From SIG307 sp045596385 (lineage in GTDB: Bacteria; Bacillota; Clostridia; Lachnospirales; Lachnospiraceae): DNA of 64,000 bases. Shown here one piece after another: positions 1-7,499 of this stretch. Under the pieces are notes generated by a model. The model was not told where the DNA came from and searched no databases. It saw nothing but the letters and a program-made list of their open reading frames with translations. A program made the translations under genes and the position numbers. The stretch covers positions 326,268 through 390,267 of the forward strand of contig JAZOCC010000021.1 of NCBI GenBank assembly GCA_045596385.1. The letters run 5' to 3'. The stretch's first letter is position 1. Every line of letters begins with the position of its first letter.

Positions 1-144
1 GGTGTTGAAAAGACTTGGCCGGTACATTCTCCGATCGTTGAGAAGATCGAAGTAATCCGTCGCGGTAAGGTTCGTAGAGCAAAGCTCAACTACTTACGTG
101 ACAGAGTTGGTAAGAAGGCAAAGGTTAAGGAACTTGTAAAATAA
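1..144 (+). CDS. rplS: 50S ribosomal protein L19, C-terminal part
   Basis: Reading frame 1 is open from the window edge to TAA at 142-144 and gives 47 residues. They contain the L19 C-terminal pattern: GVEKTWPVHSP, then EVIRRGKVRRAKLNYLRDRVG. L19 sits at the interface of the 30S and 50S subunits. The 5' part lies outside the window. It is followed at once by a terminator, so it ends its own transcription unit, as rplS usually does upstream of lepB and rbgA in Firmicutes. Confidence 0.95.
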   Translation, partial: GVEKTWPVHSPIVEKIEVIRRGKVRRAKLNYLRDRVGKKAKVKELVK

Positions 145-151
145 GTTGACG

Positions 152-183
152 AAAGGGACAATGTAAATTGTCCCTTTGTCTTT
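152..183 (+). terminator. Rho-independent terminator after rplS
   Basis: An 11-bp perfect stem (AAAGGGACAAT at 152-162, ATTGTCCCTTT at 167-177) with a 4-base loop is followed by a T-rich tail. It lies 7 bases after the rplS stop codon. Confidence 0.85.
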
Positions 184-213
184 ATTCGGGTAGGCAAAGT
201 GAGCATGCGAGCA

Positions 214-241
214 AACTGCGGAAATTTGTTTCCATGCAGTT
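214..241 (+). other. Imperfect hairpin upstream of lepB
   Basis: AACTGC-GGAAA (214-224) can pair with TTTCC-GCAGTT (229-241) around a TTTG loop, with a 2-base bulge. It sits in the leader of lepB, in 110 bases where no clear sigma-A promoter is visible. There is no T tract, so it is not a normal terminator. Function unknown. Confidence 0.35.
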
Positions 242-292
242 GCGCAGTCATGCGAACGCGCCCACACGCATCAATATAGGAGGGGTGAGCTA

Positions 293-892
293 ATGGCAGG
301 CTATGATTTTGATTTAAGCGATAATCGAAGTAAAAGAAAAAGAAAAAAGAAGCTACGTGGATTGTTGTTTTTATTTCTGGAAACCGTGGCTGTTATTGTG
401 CTTGCTTTTTTTCTGGTTCAGGTGACGATTGAACGTACGGTGGTTCCGGGGACTTCCATGGAGCCGACGCTTGTCGAGGGGACATCAATTATAGTAAATA
501 AACTTTCTTATCTTAGAAAAGGTCCGGAACGGTTTGACGTCATTGTATTTGAACAAGTGGGCGAGGAACATAGTTATTATCATGTAAAACGTGTCATCGG
601 ACTTCCCGGAGAGACGGTGCAGATAGTCAACGGCAGTGTGTATATCAACGGAACGATATTAAAGGAAGCCGTGAAAGATATGCCGTTAATTCATTTGTCG
701 GGGCTTGCGGCGGAGGAGTTTACGTTAGACGAGGATGAGTACTTTGTGCTGGGGGACAACCGGAATAAGAGTGAAGATAGTCGGTTTTCTAATATCGGAA
801 ATGTGACAAAGGAACAGATTGTGGGCAAGGCATGGTTGGCGTTAGACCCGTTTAATATTATATCCCAGATGAATCTGGAGAAGAATCAATAG
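293..892 (+). CDS. lepB: Signal peptidase I
   Basis: A 199-residue type I signal peptidase, which cleaves signal peptides of exported proteins on the outer face of the membrane. A short, very basic N-terminus (residues 13-22) precedes one membrane segment at about 23-44. The catalytic serine is Ser55 in GTSMEPTL and the general-base lysine is Lys99 in HVKRVIGLPGE. The conserved box GDNRNKSEDSR lies at 154-164. Length fits the short Gram-positive class. The ATG has an AGGAGGGG site 8 bases upstream. It is the first gene of a run into rbgA and rnhB, an order common in Clostridia. Confidence 0.95.
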   Translation: MAGYDFDLSDNRSKRKRKKKLRGLLFLFLETVAVIVLAFFLVQVTIERTVVPGTSMEPTLVEGTSIIVNKLSYLRKGPERFDVIVFEQVGEEHSYYHVKRVIGLPGETVQIVNGSVYINGTILKEAVKDMPLIHLSGLAAEEFTLDEDEYFVLGDNRNKSEDSRFSNIGNVTKEQIVGKAWLALDPFNIISQMNLEKNQ

Positions 893-937
893 TTGTAGAC
901 AGTAGTTTTGGAGGCAGAGGCCCCACGGAGGTGTAAG

Positions 938-1819
938 ATGCAGTATCAGTGGTATCCGGGACATATGAGTAAGGCAAAGCGCCAGATTCAGGACGAGCTG
1001 AAGCTGGTAGATGTAATTATTGAGTTAGTCGATGCCCGTATTCCTTACAGTTCGAAGAATCCGGACATTGAGAAGTTTGCGGGGAACAAGCCGCGGGTAC
1101 TTTTGTTAAATAAGGCGGATTTGGCGGACGAGGTCCGTACAAAAGAATATAAGGCTTATTATGAGAAGAAGGGCTATTTCGTGCTGACGGTGAATTCCAA
1201 GGCGGGAGCCGGCGTAAAGAATGTATTGAATGTGGTAAAGGAAGCCTGTAAGGAGAAGCGGGAGCGCGATTTAAAACGAGGCATTATCGGCAGACCGCTC
1301 CGTGCCATGATTGTGGGTATTCCGAACGTAGGTAAGTCTACCTTTATCAATTCCTTTGCGGGAAAGAGCGTGACTCTGGTCGGGAATAAGCCGGGTGTGA
1401 CAAAGGGTAAGCAGTGGATTCGCTTGAATAAGGAGCTGGAGCTTCTTGACACTCCGGGTATCTTATGGCCGAAGTTTGAGGACCAGCAGGTAGGTCTTCG
1501 TATTGCATGGATCGGGTCCATCAATGAGGATATTCTGGATGTGAGAGAACTGGCCATGACCTTACTTTCTTATTTATATGAGGAATATCCGGGAGTGGTA
1601 AACGCAAAGTATGGCATTGAGGAATGCGCCGACGGTTTTGAGGCGCTGGAGCGTGTGGCAAGAAAGCGCGGTTGTCTGAAAAAAGGCGGCGAAGCGGATA
1701 TCGAGCGTGCGTCGGGTATTATTATGGATGATTACCGTGCCGGAAAGATTGGACGGATTACGCTGGAACGTGTAGAGAAAGAGCCGAAAACAGAGGATAC
1801 GACTATTGTAGAAGAATAA
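938..1819 (+). CDS. rbgA: Ribosome biogenesis GTPase RbgA (YlqF)
   Basis: A 293-residue circularly permuted GTPase needed for late 50S subunit assembly. Motifs appear in the permuted order: G4 NKAD (58-61), G5 NSKAG (86-90), G1 GIPNVGKS (127-134), then G3 DTPG (171-174). The start was set at ATG 938, preceded by GGAGGTG, because family members begin with a short strand-forming stretch like MQYQWYPGHM; the in-frame ATG at 908 would add 10 residues unlike the family. It lies 46 bases after lepB and 44 before rnhB. Confidence 0.95.
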   Translation: MQYQWYPGHMSKAKRQIQDELKLVDVIIELVDARIPYSSKNPDIEKFAGNKPRVLLLNKADLADEVRTKEYKAYYEKKGYFVLTVNSKAGAGVKNVLNVVKEACKEKRERDLKRGIIGRPLRAMIVGIPNVGKSTFINSFAGKSVTLVGNKPGVTKGKQWIRLNKELELLDTPGILWPKFEDQQVGLRIAWIGSINEDILDVRELAMTLLSYLYEEYPGVVNAKYGIEECADGFEALERVARKRGCLKKGGEADIERASGIIMDDYRAGKIGRITLERVEKEPKTEDTTIVEE

Positions 1820-1863
1820 GGTGCCTTTTGAAAACCGGGTTTACGAAAGATGGGGAATGTGTT

Positions 1864-2661
1864 ATGGCAGAAAAGATGGATGTAATAAAAGAAGCCTTGG
1901 CAAGTGCTTCACCGGAAGAACTGGAAGCGGTCATTGCGCTATATGCCGATGATACCAGAAGCGGCGTAGTGAAGCTCATCGAGCAGGCGAGAAAGCGGAA
2001 AGAAAAGTTTCTGGCGGAGTGTGCCAGAGTGGACGGCATGCTTGCTTTTGAGCGGGAATACGGGGATTACAATGTGGTTTGCGGTATCGACGAGGTAGGT
2101 AGGGGCCCGCTTGCGGGCCCTGTGGTAGCAGCCTGTGTGGTACTGCCGAAGGATTGCCGCATTCTGTATTTGAACGATTCCAAGCAGTTGTCCGAGAAAA
2201 AGAGAGAAGAACTGTTTCCGGAGATTCTTGAGAAGGCAGTAGCCTACGGTATCGGCTGTGTATCCCATACGGTCATTGACGAGATTAACATCCTGCAGGC
2301 GACGTATCGTGCCATGCGGGAGGCAATGAAAAAAATGGCGGAGACCTGCGGCGCACCGGATGTGCTTCTTAATGATGCGGTAACCATTCCGGAGGTGAAC
2401 GAGCTTTTTGGCGGAAAACAGGTGAAACAGGTGCCGATTATCAAGGGAGATGCCAAAAGCCTGTCCATTGCGGCAGCCAGCGTCATTGCTAAGGTCACCA
2501 GAGACCGGATGATGGTGGAGTTTGATAAGGTATATCCGGGCTACGGTTTTGCCGGAAATAAGGGCTACGGTTCTGCGGAGCATATGGAAAAGCTTCGCAC
2601 GGACGGACCGTGTCCGATACATAGACGGAGTTTTATTAAAGGTATTATATGCGGGGAGTAA
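1864..2661 (+). CDS. rnhB: Ribonuclease HII
   Basis: A 265-residue RNase HII, which cuts RNA in RNA-DNA hybrids and removes single ribonucleotides from DNA. The catalytic pair Asp76-Glu77 lies in GIDEVGRGPLAGPV; a third acidic residue, Asp171, follows LLN; KVTRDR and the C-terminal GYGSAEH...CPIHRRSF stretch are also typical. About 65 residues precede the catalytic core, like the extended N-terminus of Bacillus RnhB. The start is uncertain: ATG 1864 follows GATGGGGA, but an in-frame TTG at 1828 follows AAGGTG and would add 12 residues. Confidence 0.93.
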   Translation: MAEKMDVIKEALASASPEELEAVIALYADDTRSGVVKLIEQARKRKEKFLAECARVDGMLAFEREYGDYNVVCGIDEVGRGPLAGPVVAACVVLPKDCRILYLNDSKQLSEKKREELFPEILEKAVAYGIGCVSHTVIDEINILQATYRAMREAMKKMAETCGAPDVLLNDAVTIPEVNELFGGKQVKQVPIIKGDAKSLSIAAASVIAKVTRDRMMVEFDKVYPGYGFAGNKGYGSAEHMEKLRTDGPCPIHRRSFIKGIICGE

Positions 2662-2700
2662 CCTACAATGGATGAAAAATAAGAAGTATAAGGGGAAGTT

Positions 2701-3129
2701 ATGGATACGAAAAAGAAAATAGCCAGCATTGCATTAATCGTGATTGGAGGAGCGGTTTGTCTCTTTCATTTGGGAGTTAAAGTGAAGGACTTGATTTTTA
2801 TTGCAGGTGCAAAGAAAACCGTCGGTTTGGTAAAGAATGTGGAAAGCTGGACAAGGCATGGAGGGTCGGGAAGAAACCGAACGGTCACCACAAACCACGT
2901 AATGACGGTAGAATACACGGTAAGCGATGTGGTGTACACCTCAACGTTTAACTCCGGCGAAGAGGTGGTCAGCGAAGGACGACCGGTTACGGTCTATTAT
3001 AAAGAAAAGAATCCGGAGAAGGCCGTTACAAATGTAGAGATGAAGAAAGGAATTCATTATATGTTTCCGTTGATGCTGGGACTGGGAATCTTTTTTTTGA
3101 TTGCGGATTGGATAAATAGAAAAGGCTAA
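2701..3129 (+). CDS. Small DUF3592-like membrane protein
   Basis: A 142-residue protein with two hydrophobic segments, at about 8-25 and 120-137, and an extracytoplasmic or soluble middle rich in beta strands. The middle (MTVEYTVSDVVYTSTF, then VTVYYKEKNPEKAV) resembles DUF3592, whose function is unknown. It starts 39 bases after rnhB and has AGGGGAAG just before the ATG, so it is probably in the same transcript. The domain assignment is from pattern memory only. Confidence 0.6.
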   Translation: MDTKKKIASIALIVIGGAVCLFHLGVKVKDLIFIAGAKKTVGLVKNVESWTRHGGSGRNRTVTTNHVMTVEYTVSDVVYTSTFNSGEEVVSEGRPVTVYYKEKNPEKAVTNVEMKKGIHYMFPLMLGLGIFFLIADWINRKG

Positions 3130-3148
3130 ACAATGAGAAAACGATATA

Positions 3149-3206
3149 TGCTATGTCACTACAAATGTTTTGACATAGCATTATTTATTTGTTATGCTTA
3201 TAGTAG
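3149..3206 (+). promoter_or_regulatory. Promoter with inverted-repeat operator, copy 1
   Basis: TTGACA (3170-3175), a 17-base spacer and TATGCT (3193-3198) form a sigma-A promoter for the FlhB-like gene. An 11-bp inverted repeat (3148-3158 and 3171-3181) around a 12-base loop overlaps the -35 box, the position expected of a repressor site. The 58-base block matches 3521-3578, upstream of the antitoxin gene, at 51 of 58 positions. Confidence 0.75.
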
Positions 3207-3224
3207 CGAAAGGAGGTGCCCCGA

Positions 3225-3509
3225 ATGGAGGAACAAAAGAGCAAAATAGCGGTTGCGCTGGAATATGAGCCTTCCGAGGAGGCACCGAAGATTGTGGCCT
3301 CCGGTCGAGGATATGTGGCGGAGAAGATTATCGAGCGTGCGGTGGAGGAAAATGTGCCGCTTCACAAGGATGATAAATTGGCAGGGACGCTATCGAAGCT
3401 TGAAATCGGCGATGCCATACCGCCGGAGCTTTATGAGGTGGTGGCAGAGGTGCTGCTGTTTGTCGATAAAGTGGATAAGATTAAAGGGAAAGTAAAGAAG
3501 TCGTTGTAA
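3225..3509 (+). CDS. Orphan FlhB/EscU C-terminal-like protein (YlqH-like)
   Basis: A 94-residue protein matching only the cytoplasmic C-terminal domain of FlhB/EscU export-switch proteins: YEPSEEAPKIVASGRGYVAE, then VPLHKDDKLAGTLSKLEIGDAIP. It has no membrane segments and lacks the NPTH autocleavage motif. A similar gene, ylqH, follows rnhB in Bacillus, so its place fits. It does not imply flagella here; the job of these orphans is unknown. ATG 3225 follows AAAGGAGGT; the in-frame GTG at 3216 overlaps that site and was rejected. Its promoter carries the antitoxin-type operator. Confidence 0.8.
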   Translation: MEEQKSKIAVALEYEPSEEAPKIVASGRGYVAEKIIERAVEENVPLHKDDKLAGTLSKLEIGDAIPPELYEVVAEVLLFVDKVDKIKGKVKKSL

Positions 3510-3520
3510 AATGATGTCAC

Positions 3521-3578
3521 TGCTATGTCATTGCAAATGTATTGACATAGCAGTGTTTGTTTGTTATTCTTATAGTAG
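3521..3578 (+). promoter_or_regulatory. Toxin-antitoxin promoter with inverted-repeat operator, copy 2
   Basis: TTGACA (3542-3547), a 17-base spacer and TATTCT (3565-3570) form the promoter of the antitoxin gene. A perfect 13-bp inverted repeat, CACTGCTATGTCA (3518-3530) and its complement (3543-3555), overlaps the -35 box. RelB-type antitoxins repress their own operon at such palindromes, so this is the likely autoregulatory operator. Near-copy of 3149-3206. Confidence 0.8.
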
Positions 3579-3600
3579 AAGAGTTTAGGAGGTGGCTGGA

Positions 3601-3894
3601 ATGGCAAGTACAATTCAGGTAAGAGTTGATGATGATTTGAAGGTAAAGTCGGATGAACTTTTTCGAGAGTTAGGAACAGATACAACGACTGCAATTCGAA
3701 TGTTTTTGACACAAGCTTTGGCTGTAAATGGATTTCCGTTTGAAATTAAGAGGGTAAATGTGAATCCATATGAAGCATTGACAGAACAGGAGTTGTTAGA
3801 AAAATTAGAAAGGGCTCGTGAACAGGCGAAACAAGGAGTGGTTAGGGAGGCAAAGGAAGTTTCAAGTAATATGAGGGCAAAATATGGATTATAA
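3601..3894 (+). CDS. RelB/DinJ-family antitoxin
   Basis: A 97-residue antitoxin with the N-terminal ribbon-helix-helix pattern of RelB/DinJ: IQVRVDDDLKVKSDELFREL, then TTTAIRMFLTQAL. This half should form a DNA-binding dimer; the charged C-terminal half should wrap the toxin. ATG 3601 follows AGGAGGTGG; the in-frame GTG at 3592 lies inside that site and was rejected. The last 11 bases overlap the toxin gene, so the pair is translationally coupled. The DNA is more AT-rich than its neighbours, in keeping with horizontal arrival. Confidence 0.88.
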   Translation: MASTIQVRVDDDLKVKSDELFRELGTDTTTAIRMFLTQALAVNGFPFEIKRVNVNPYEALTEQELLEKLERAREQAKQGVVREAKEVSSNMRAKYGL

Positions 3895-4198
3895 GGTATT
3901 TGTTACAAAAGATGCGGAAGAGGCCTTTGAACGATGCATTCAGTATCTTCTGTTTGAAAAAAAGAGTATACAAGCAGCACAAAATGTTTTAGATGATTAT
4001 GATGCAACAATAGAAAGTCTAAAACATGTAGCGGGAAGTTTGAAGCTATGTGATAATCCTAAACTACGTGAATTGGAGTATCATAGAATTAATTTTCTTA
4101 ATCACAGATATTTTATGTTGTATCGAATTGTAGATGATTTGGTGATTGTAGATATGATTTTTCATGAACTTCAGGATTATGAGAATAAGATGTATTAA
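3884..4198 (+). CDS. RelE/ParE-family toxin
   Basis: A 104-residue protein with the RelE/ParE fold pattern: an N-terminal strand (MDYKVFVTKDAEEAF), a helical hairpin, then LRELEYHRINFLNHRYFMLYRIVDDLVIVDMIFHEL and the typical short C-terminus. It overlaps the antitoxin gene by 11 bases. ParE types block gyrase and RelE types cut mRNA on the ribosome; the sequence alone does not decide between them. The codons are AT-rich. The pair separates the rnhB group from yraN, which are usually close together. Confidence 0.85.
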   Translation: MDYKVFVTKDAEEAFERCIQYLLFEKKSIQAAQNVLDDYDATIESLKHVAGSLKLCDNPKLRELEYHRINFLNHRYFMLYRIVDDLVIVDMIFHELQDYENKMY

Positions 4199-4234
4199 AG
4201 GGGACTATATAATGGAATCAATGGGTAGAGTTGA

Positions 4235-4621
4235 ATGGGAAATAATGAGATAATAAATAATTATTCCACAGCATGGAACCGCCGGCGTGTGGGCTCCGAG
4301 CAGGAAACAAAGGTACAGGAGTATTTGCAAACACAAGGTTATGAGATTCTTGCCCGTAACTTTTATACGAAGCATGGCGAGATTGATTTGATTGCGAAAA
4401 AGGACGGTTATCTGGTATTTGTTGAGGTGAAATATCGTGCCGACGGGCGCTACGGAGCGCCGGAAGAAGCAGTGGACTACCGAAAGCAGAAGAAAATCAT
4501 TGCGGCGGCGCAATATTATCTATATAAGAACCGGATTCCCGTTGATACACCGTGCCGGTTTGATGTGGCAGGGGTGACGGGGGACGAGATACGAATTACG
4601 GAAAATGCGTTTTGGCTGTAA
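4235..4621 (+). CDS. yraN: YraN family nuclease-fold protein (UPF0102)
   Basis: A 128-residue UPF0102 protein of the restriction-endonuclease-like fold. It shows the family pattern EYLQTQGYEILARNF, GEIDLIAKKDGYLVFVEVKYR (the Glu...Asp...Glu-x-Lys nuclease-like core) and GAPEEAVDYRKQ. Cellular role is not established; the fold suggests a link to DNA repair or processing. Its neighbourhood with rnhB fits the usual Firmicutes order. The ribosome binding site before ATG 4235 is weak. Confidence 0.85.
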   Translation: MGNNEIINNYSTAWNRRRVGSEQETKVQEYLQTQGYEILARNFYTKHGEIDLIAKKDGYLVFVEVKYRADGRYGAPEEAVDYRKQKKIIAAAQYYLYKNRIPVDTPCRFDVAGVTGDEIRITENAFWL

Positions 4622-4649
4622 GTATGGTTGAACAGAAGGAGAATACAGA

Positions 4650-5177
4650 ATGAAACTGTATCTGGTGAATTATCGTCATAAAGATAGTATACCATGTAAA
4701 AGCATTACCGAGCTTCCGCTTGAGGAGGCAAAGAAATTAGCGGAAAAGTTGTATGCCGACAGCTCCTGTCGTGCACATCGTCGTTTTGGTGCGTCGTTTG
4801 AACGTTATTATGAGGATAGATGTAAGGCTGAACAAAGGATGTATGATATGTTTTGTAAGCAAGGAGGTGTTCCGGAGAAAAAACATCCGCTTTATTTTAC
4901 GGTACAGCCGTCAGAGGTACTTTCTGAAAACTACGGAGAACATTGCGTGATACAGATTGATTTAGATGAGATTGCCGATGGTGATATCAGTTTTACTGTT
5001 GGCGATAGTATGGCTTTATATTATACAGAGAAGCTTTGTCAAGTGTATAAAAAGAATGATTTGTTAAAACAGTTGGAATTGCATGATAATGATATCAATA
5101 AGCTGTTAGAACAGGACAAAGAACAGGTTGCTTTTATTGAGGCACAACTATGGAATGATAAATATTTGAATGATTAA
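4650..5177 (+). CDS. Hypothetical protein
   Basis: A 175-residue soluble protein that I do not recognise. It has no membrane segment or signal peptide. It contains several Cys and Tyr residues in the first half (DSSCRAHRR, YYEDRCKAEQRMYDMFCK) and an acidic helical C-terminus. It has a good AGAAGGAGAA site before the ATG, follows yraN by 28 bases and precedes pgeF by 30, so it is probably co-transcribed. Confidence 0.65.
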   Translation: MKLYLVNYRHKDSIPCKSITELPLEEAKKLAEKLYADSSCRAHRRFGASFERYYEDRCKAEQRMYDMFCKQGGVPEKKHPLYFTVQPSEVLSENYGEHCVIQIDLDEIADGDISFTVGDSMALYYTEKLCQVYKKNDLLKQLELHDNDINKLLEQDKEQVAFIEAQLWNDKYLND

Positions 5178-5207
5178 TTAACGGAATAAAATGATAGGAG
5201 CGGAAGA

Positions 5208-6053
5208 ATGAACCAAGAATTAGAAATTCTTTCCACAAAGGAAATGGCAGTATCGGGTACTTCAGTCCCGTTTTTATATTTTAAACGTTTAGCGAAGCAT
5301 CAGGGGGTAAAACACGGTTGTTCTACAAGAGTAGGCGGTGTCAGTACAGGATGTTTTTCGTCCATGAATCTCGGATTCGGACGAGGAGACGCGGACGAAA
5401 ATGTTCTTGAAAACTATGACAGGATATGTGATGCCATGGGCTTTACTAAGGAGCAGTTAGTGTTGTCGGCGCAGGTCCATGAGACCGTGGTACGGAGAGC
5501 GACCAAGGCAGACTGTGGAAAAGGCATAATAAAGCAGCGGGACTATACTTCGGTGGATGCTCAGATTACAAACGAGCCGGGGGTGGCTTTGACTGTATTT
5601 ATGGCGGATTGTGTACCGGTATTTTTCTTTGATCCTGTGGCAAAGGCGATAGGTACGGCTCACGCCGGCTGGCGCGGGACCATCGGACGGATTACCGAGA
5701 AGACGATACAGGCGATGGAAAAAGAATTCGGTAGTAAGCGGTCGGATATCGAAGCTTATATCGGTGTATCTATTTGCGGAGACTGCTATACCGTAGGCGG
5801 TGAGGTGGCGGAGCTTTTTATGAAAGAGTATCCGGAGGCTACCACACAGACAGAGGAACAGAAGAAGGACGGGACCTGTCAGCTGAATTTGTGGCAGGTG
5901 AACCGTATGATTTTAGAAAAAGCCGGAGTAAAGCCGGAGAATATTGTTATCGGAGGCGTTTGTACCAAATGTCATTCCGATTTGCTATACTCTCACAGAG
6001 TACAGGGAAACGACAGAGGCAGTCTGGTGGGATTTCTTATGTTGGCAGAATGA
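5208..6053 (+). CDS. pgeF: Peptidoglycan editing factor PgeF (YfiH/laccase-domain family)
   Basis: A 281-residue member of the YfiH/DUF152 family, purine-nucleoside-active enzymes first called multicopper polyphenol oxidases and, as PgeF, linked to removal of wrong residues from peptidoglycan precursors. The zinc-site residues are visible: His91 in SAQVHET, Cys135 in MADCVPV and His152 in AHAGWRG. Length is near the family's 240-280. ATG follows ATAGGAGCGG. Confidence 0.9.
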   Translation: MNQELEILSTKEMAVSGTSVPFLYFKRLAKHQGVKHGCSTRVGGVSTGCFSSMNLGFGRGDADENVLENYDRICDAMGFTKEQLVLSAQVHETVVRRATKADCGKGIIKQRDYTSVDAQITNEPGVALTVFMADCVPVFFFDPVAKAIGTAHAGWRGTIGRITEKTIQAMEKEFGSKRSDIEAYIGVSICGDCYTVGGEVAELFMKEYPEATTQTEEQKKDGTCQLNLWQVNRMILEKAGVKPENIVIGGVCTKCHSDLLYSHRVQGNDRGSLVGFLMLAE

Positions 6054-6147
6054 TAGCTGCTGAGGGGATAAAAGACAGTGTATCACAAAATATGATACAG
6101 AATGCAGAAAGAAAATTTGCAGTTTTGATAAAGAGAAAGAGGAAGTT

Positions 6148-7464
6148 ATGGCTAAAAAACTACAAGAACATACCGTAAAAGAAGTGCTCCCGGGCAGTAT
6201 TGCCGAGGAACTGGAAATCGAAGCAGGGGATGTGCTGGTGTCCATTAACGAGCAGCCGATTAAGGATGTGTTTGACTACCGGTATTTGTCCGAGGACGAG
6301 GAGATTGTCCTTTTGATTCGTAAGGCTGACGGCGAAGAATGGGAGCTTGAAATCGAAAAGGACGCTTATGAGGACTTGGGCCTGGTGTTTGAGGACGGGC
6401 TTATGGATGAGTATCGTTCCTGTCGGAATAAGTGCATCTTTTGCTTTATCGATCAGATGCCAACCGGAATGCGGGATACGCTGTATTTTAAGGATGACGA
6501 TGCAAGATTATCCTTTTTACAGGGAAATTATATTACGCTGACCAATTTATCTGAAGAGGATATGGAGCGGATTTTGTTTTATAAGCTGTCTCCGATTAAT
6601 ATTTCCGTGCATACGACGAATCCTGAGTTACGCTGCAAGATGCTTAACAACCGCTTTGCAGGGAATGCGTTGGATAAAATCAAGCGTTTTTATGATGCGG
6701 GCCTTGAGATGAACGGCCAGATTGTGCTTTGTAAGGGATATAATGACGGCGAGGAACTGGAGCGGACCATTCACGATTTGACGGCGTATTTACCGCTGAT
6801 GCAGAGTGTTTCCGTGGTTCCTATGGGCATGACAAAGTTCCGTGAGAACCTGACACAGGTGGAGCCGTTTACCAAAGAAGATGCGATGGAAGTCATCGGT
6901 ATCATAAGGAAATGGCAGGAAATCATTCAAAAGCATTACGGCACTCGTATGATTCATGCCAGTGACGAATGGTATTTGCTGGCGGGATTGCCGTTGCCTG
7001 CAGAGGAGGACTATGAGGGCTATCCGCAGTTGGAAAACGGCGTAGGCATGATTCGTTTGTTAAATGTAGAGGTGGACGAGTATCTGGCGGAGTGTAAGGG
7101 GGATGACCGGGTGCGAAAACTTACCTTGGTTACCGGTGAACTGGCGGAATCCACCATCAAAGAGCAGATGGAGAAAATTCAAAAGAAATATCCGAACATC
7201 GACGCACAGGTAGTTGCCGTTCGGAATGATTTCTTCGGAGAAAGTATTACCGTTGCAGGTCTGGTGACGGCACAGGACATCATTGCTCAGTTAAAAGACC
7301 GGGAATTAGGCAATGTTTTACTTGTTCCGGAGGTGATGCTCCGAAGCGGTGAGGATGTCTTTTTGGACGATTTCACGATTTCTGATGTGGAAAAGGCTTT
7401 ACAAACCCGCCTGGGTATTGTAAAATCAGAAGGAGAGGCTTTGGTACGAGCCGTAATTGAGTAG
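6148..7464 (+). CDS. Radical SAM protein with PDZ and DUF512 domains
   Basis: A 438-residue protein. An N-terminal PDZ-like part (about 1-75: VLPGSIAEELEIEAGDVLVSINEQPI) is followed by a radical SAM-type cluster motif Cys92-x3-Cys96-x2-Cys99 (CRNKCIFC) and then the DUF512 region. The family is common next to der in Clostridia and its substrate is unknown. ATG 6148 follows GAGGAAGTT. The gap to der is 35 bases, so the two are likely co-expressed. Confidence 0.88.
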   Translation: MAKKLQEHTVKEVLPGSIAEELEIEAGDVLVSINEQPIKDVFDYRYLSEDEEIVLLIRKADGEEWELEIEKDAYEDLGLVFEDGLMDEYRSCRNKCIFCFIDQMPTGMRDTLYFKDDDARLSFLQGNYITLTNLSEEDMERILFYKLSPINISVHTTNPELRCKMLNNRFAGNALDKIKRFYDAGLEMNGQIVLCKGYNDGEELERTIHDLTAYLPLMQSVSVVPMGMTKFRENLTQVEPFTKEDAMEVIGIIRKWQEIIQKHYGTRMIHASDEWYLLAGLPLPAEEDYEGYPQLENGVGMIRLLNVEVDEYLAECKGDDRVRKLTLVTGELAESTIKEQMEKIQKKYPNIDAQVVAVRNDFFGESITVAGLVTAQDIIAQLKDRELGNVLLVPEVMLRSGEDVFLDDFTISDVEKALQTRLGIVKSEGEALVRAVIE

Positions 7465-7499
7465 TAGTTGATTTTTGAAAGTGAGGATAATTTCCTGAA

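Noticed and set aside
1939..2622. 227-codon open frame on the - strand inside rnhB
   Set aside because: It is antisense to a clear RNase HII gene, has no ribosome binding site and gives a low-complexity His/Arg-rich protein typical of shadow frames.
3225..3509. Evidence for a flagellar or type III secretion locus
   Set aside because: Only the C-terminal FlhB-like domain is present, without membrane part, cleavage motif or any other flagellar gene; such orphans occur in non-flagellated Firmicutes.
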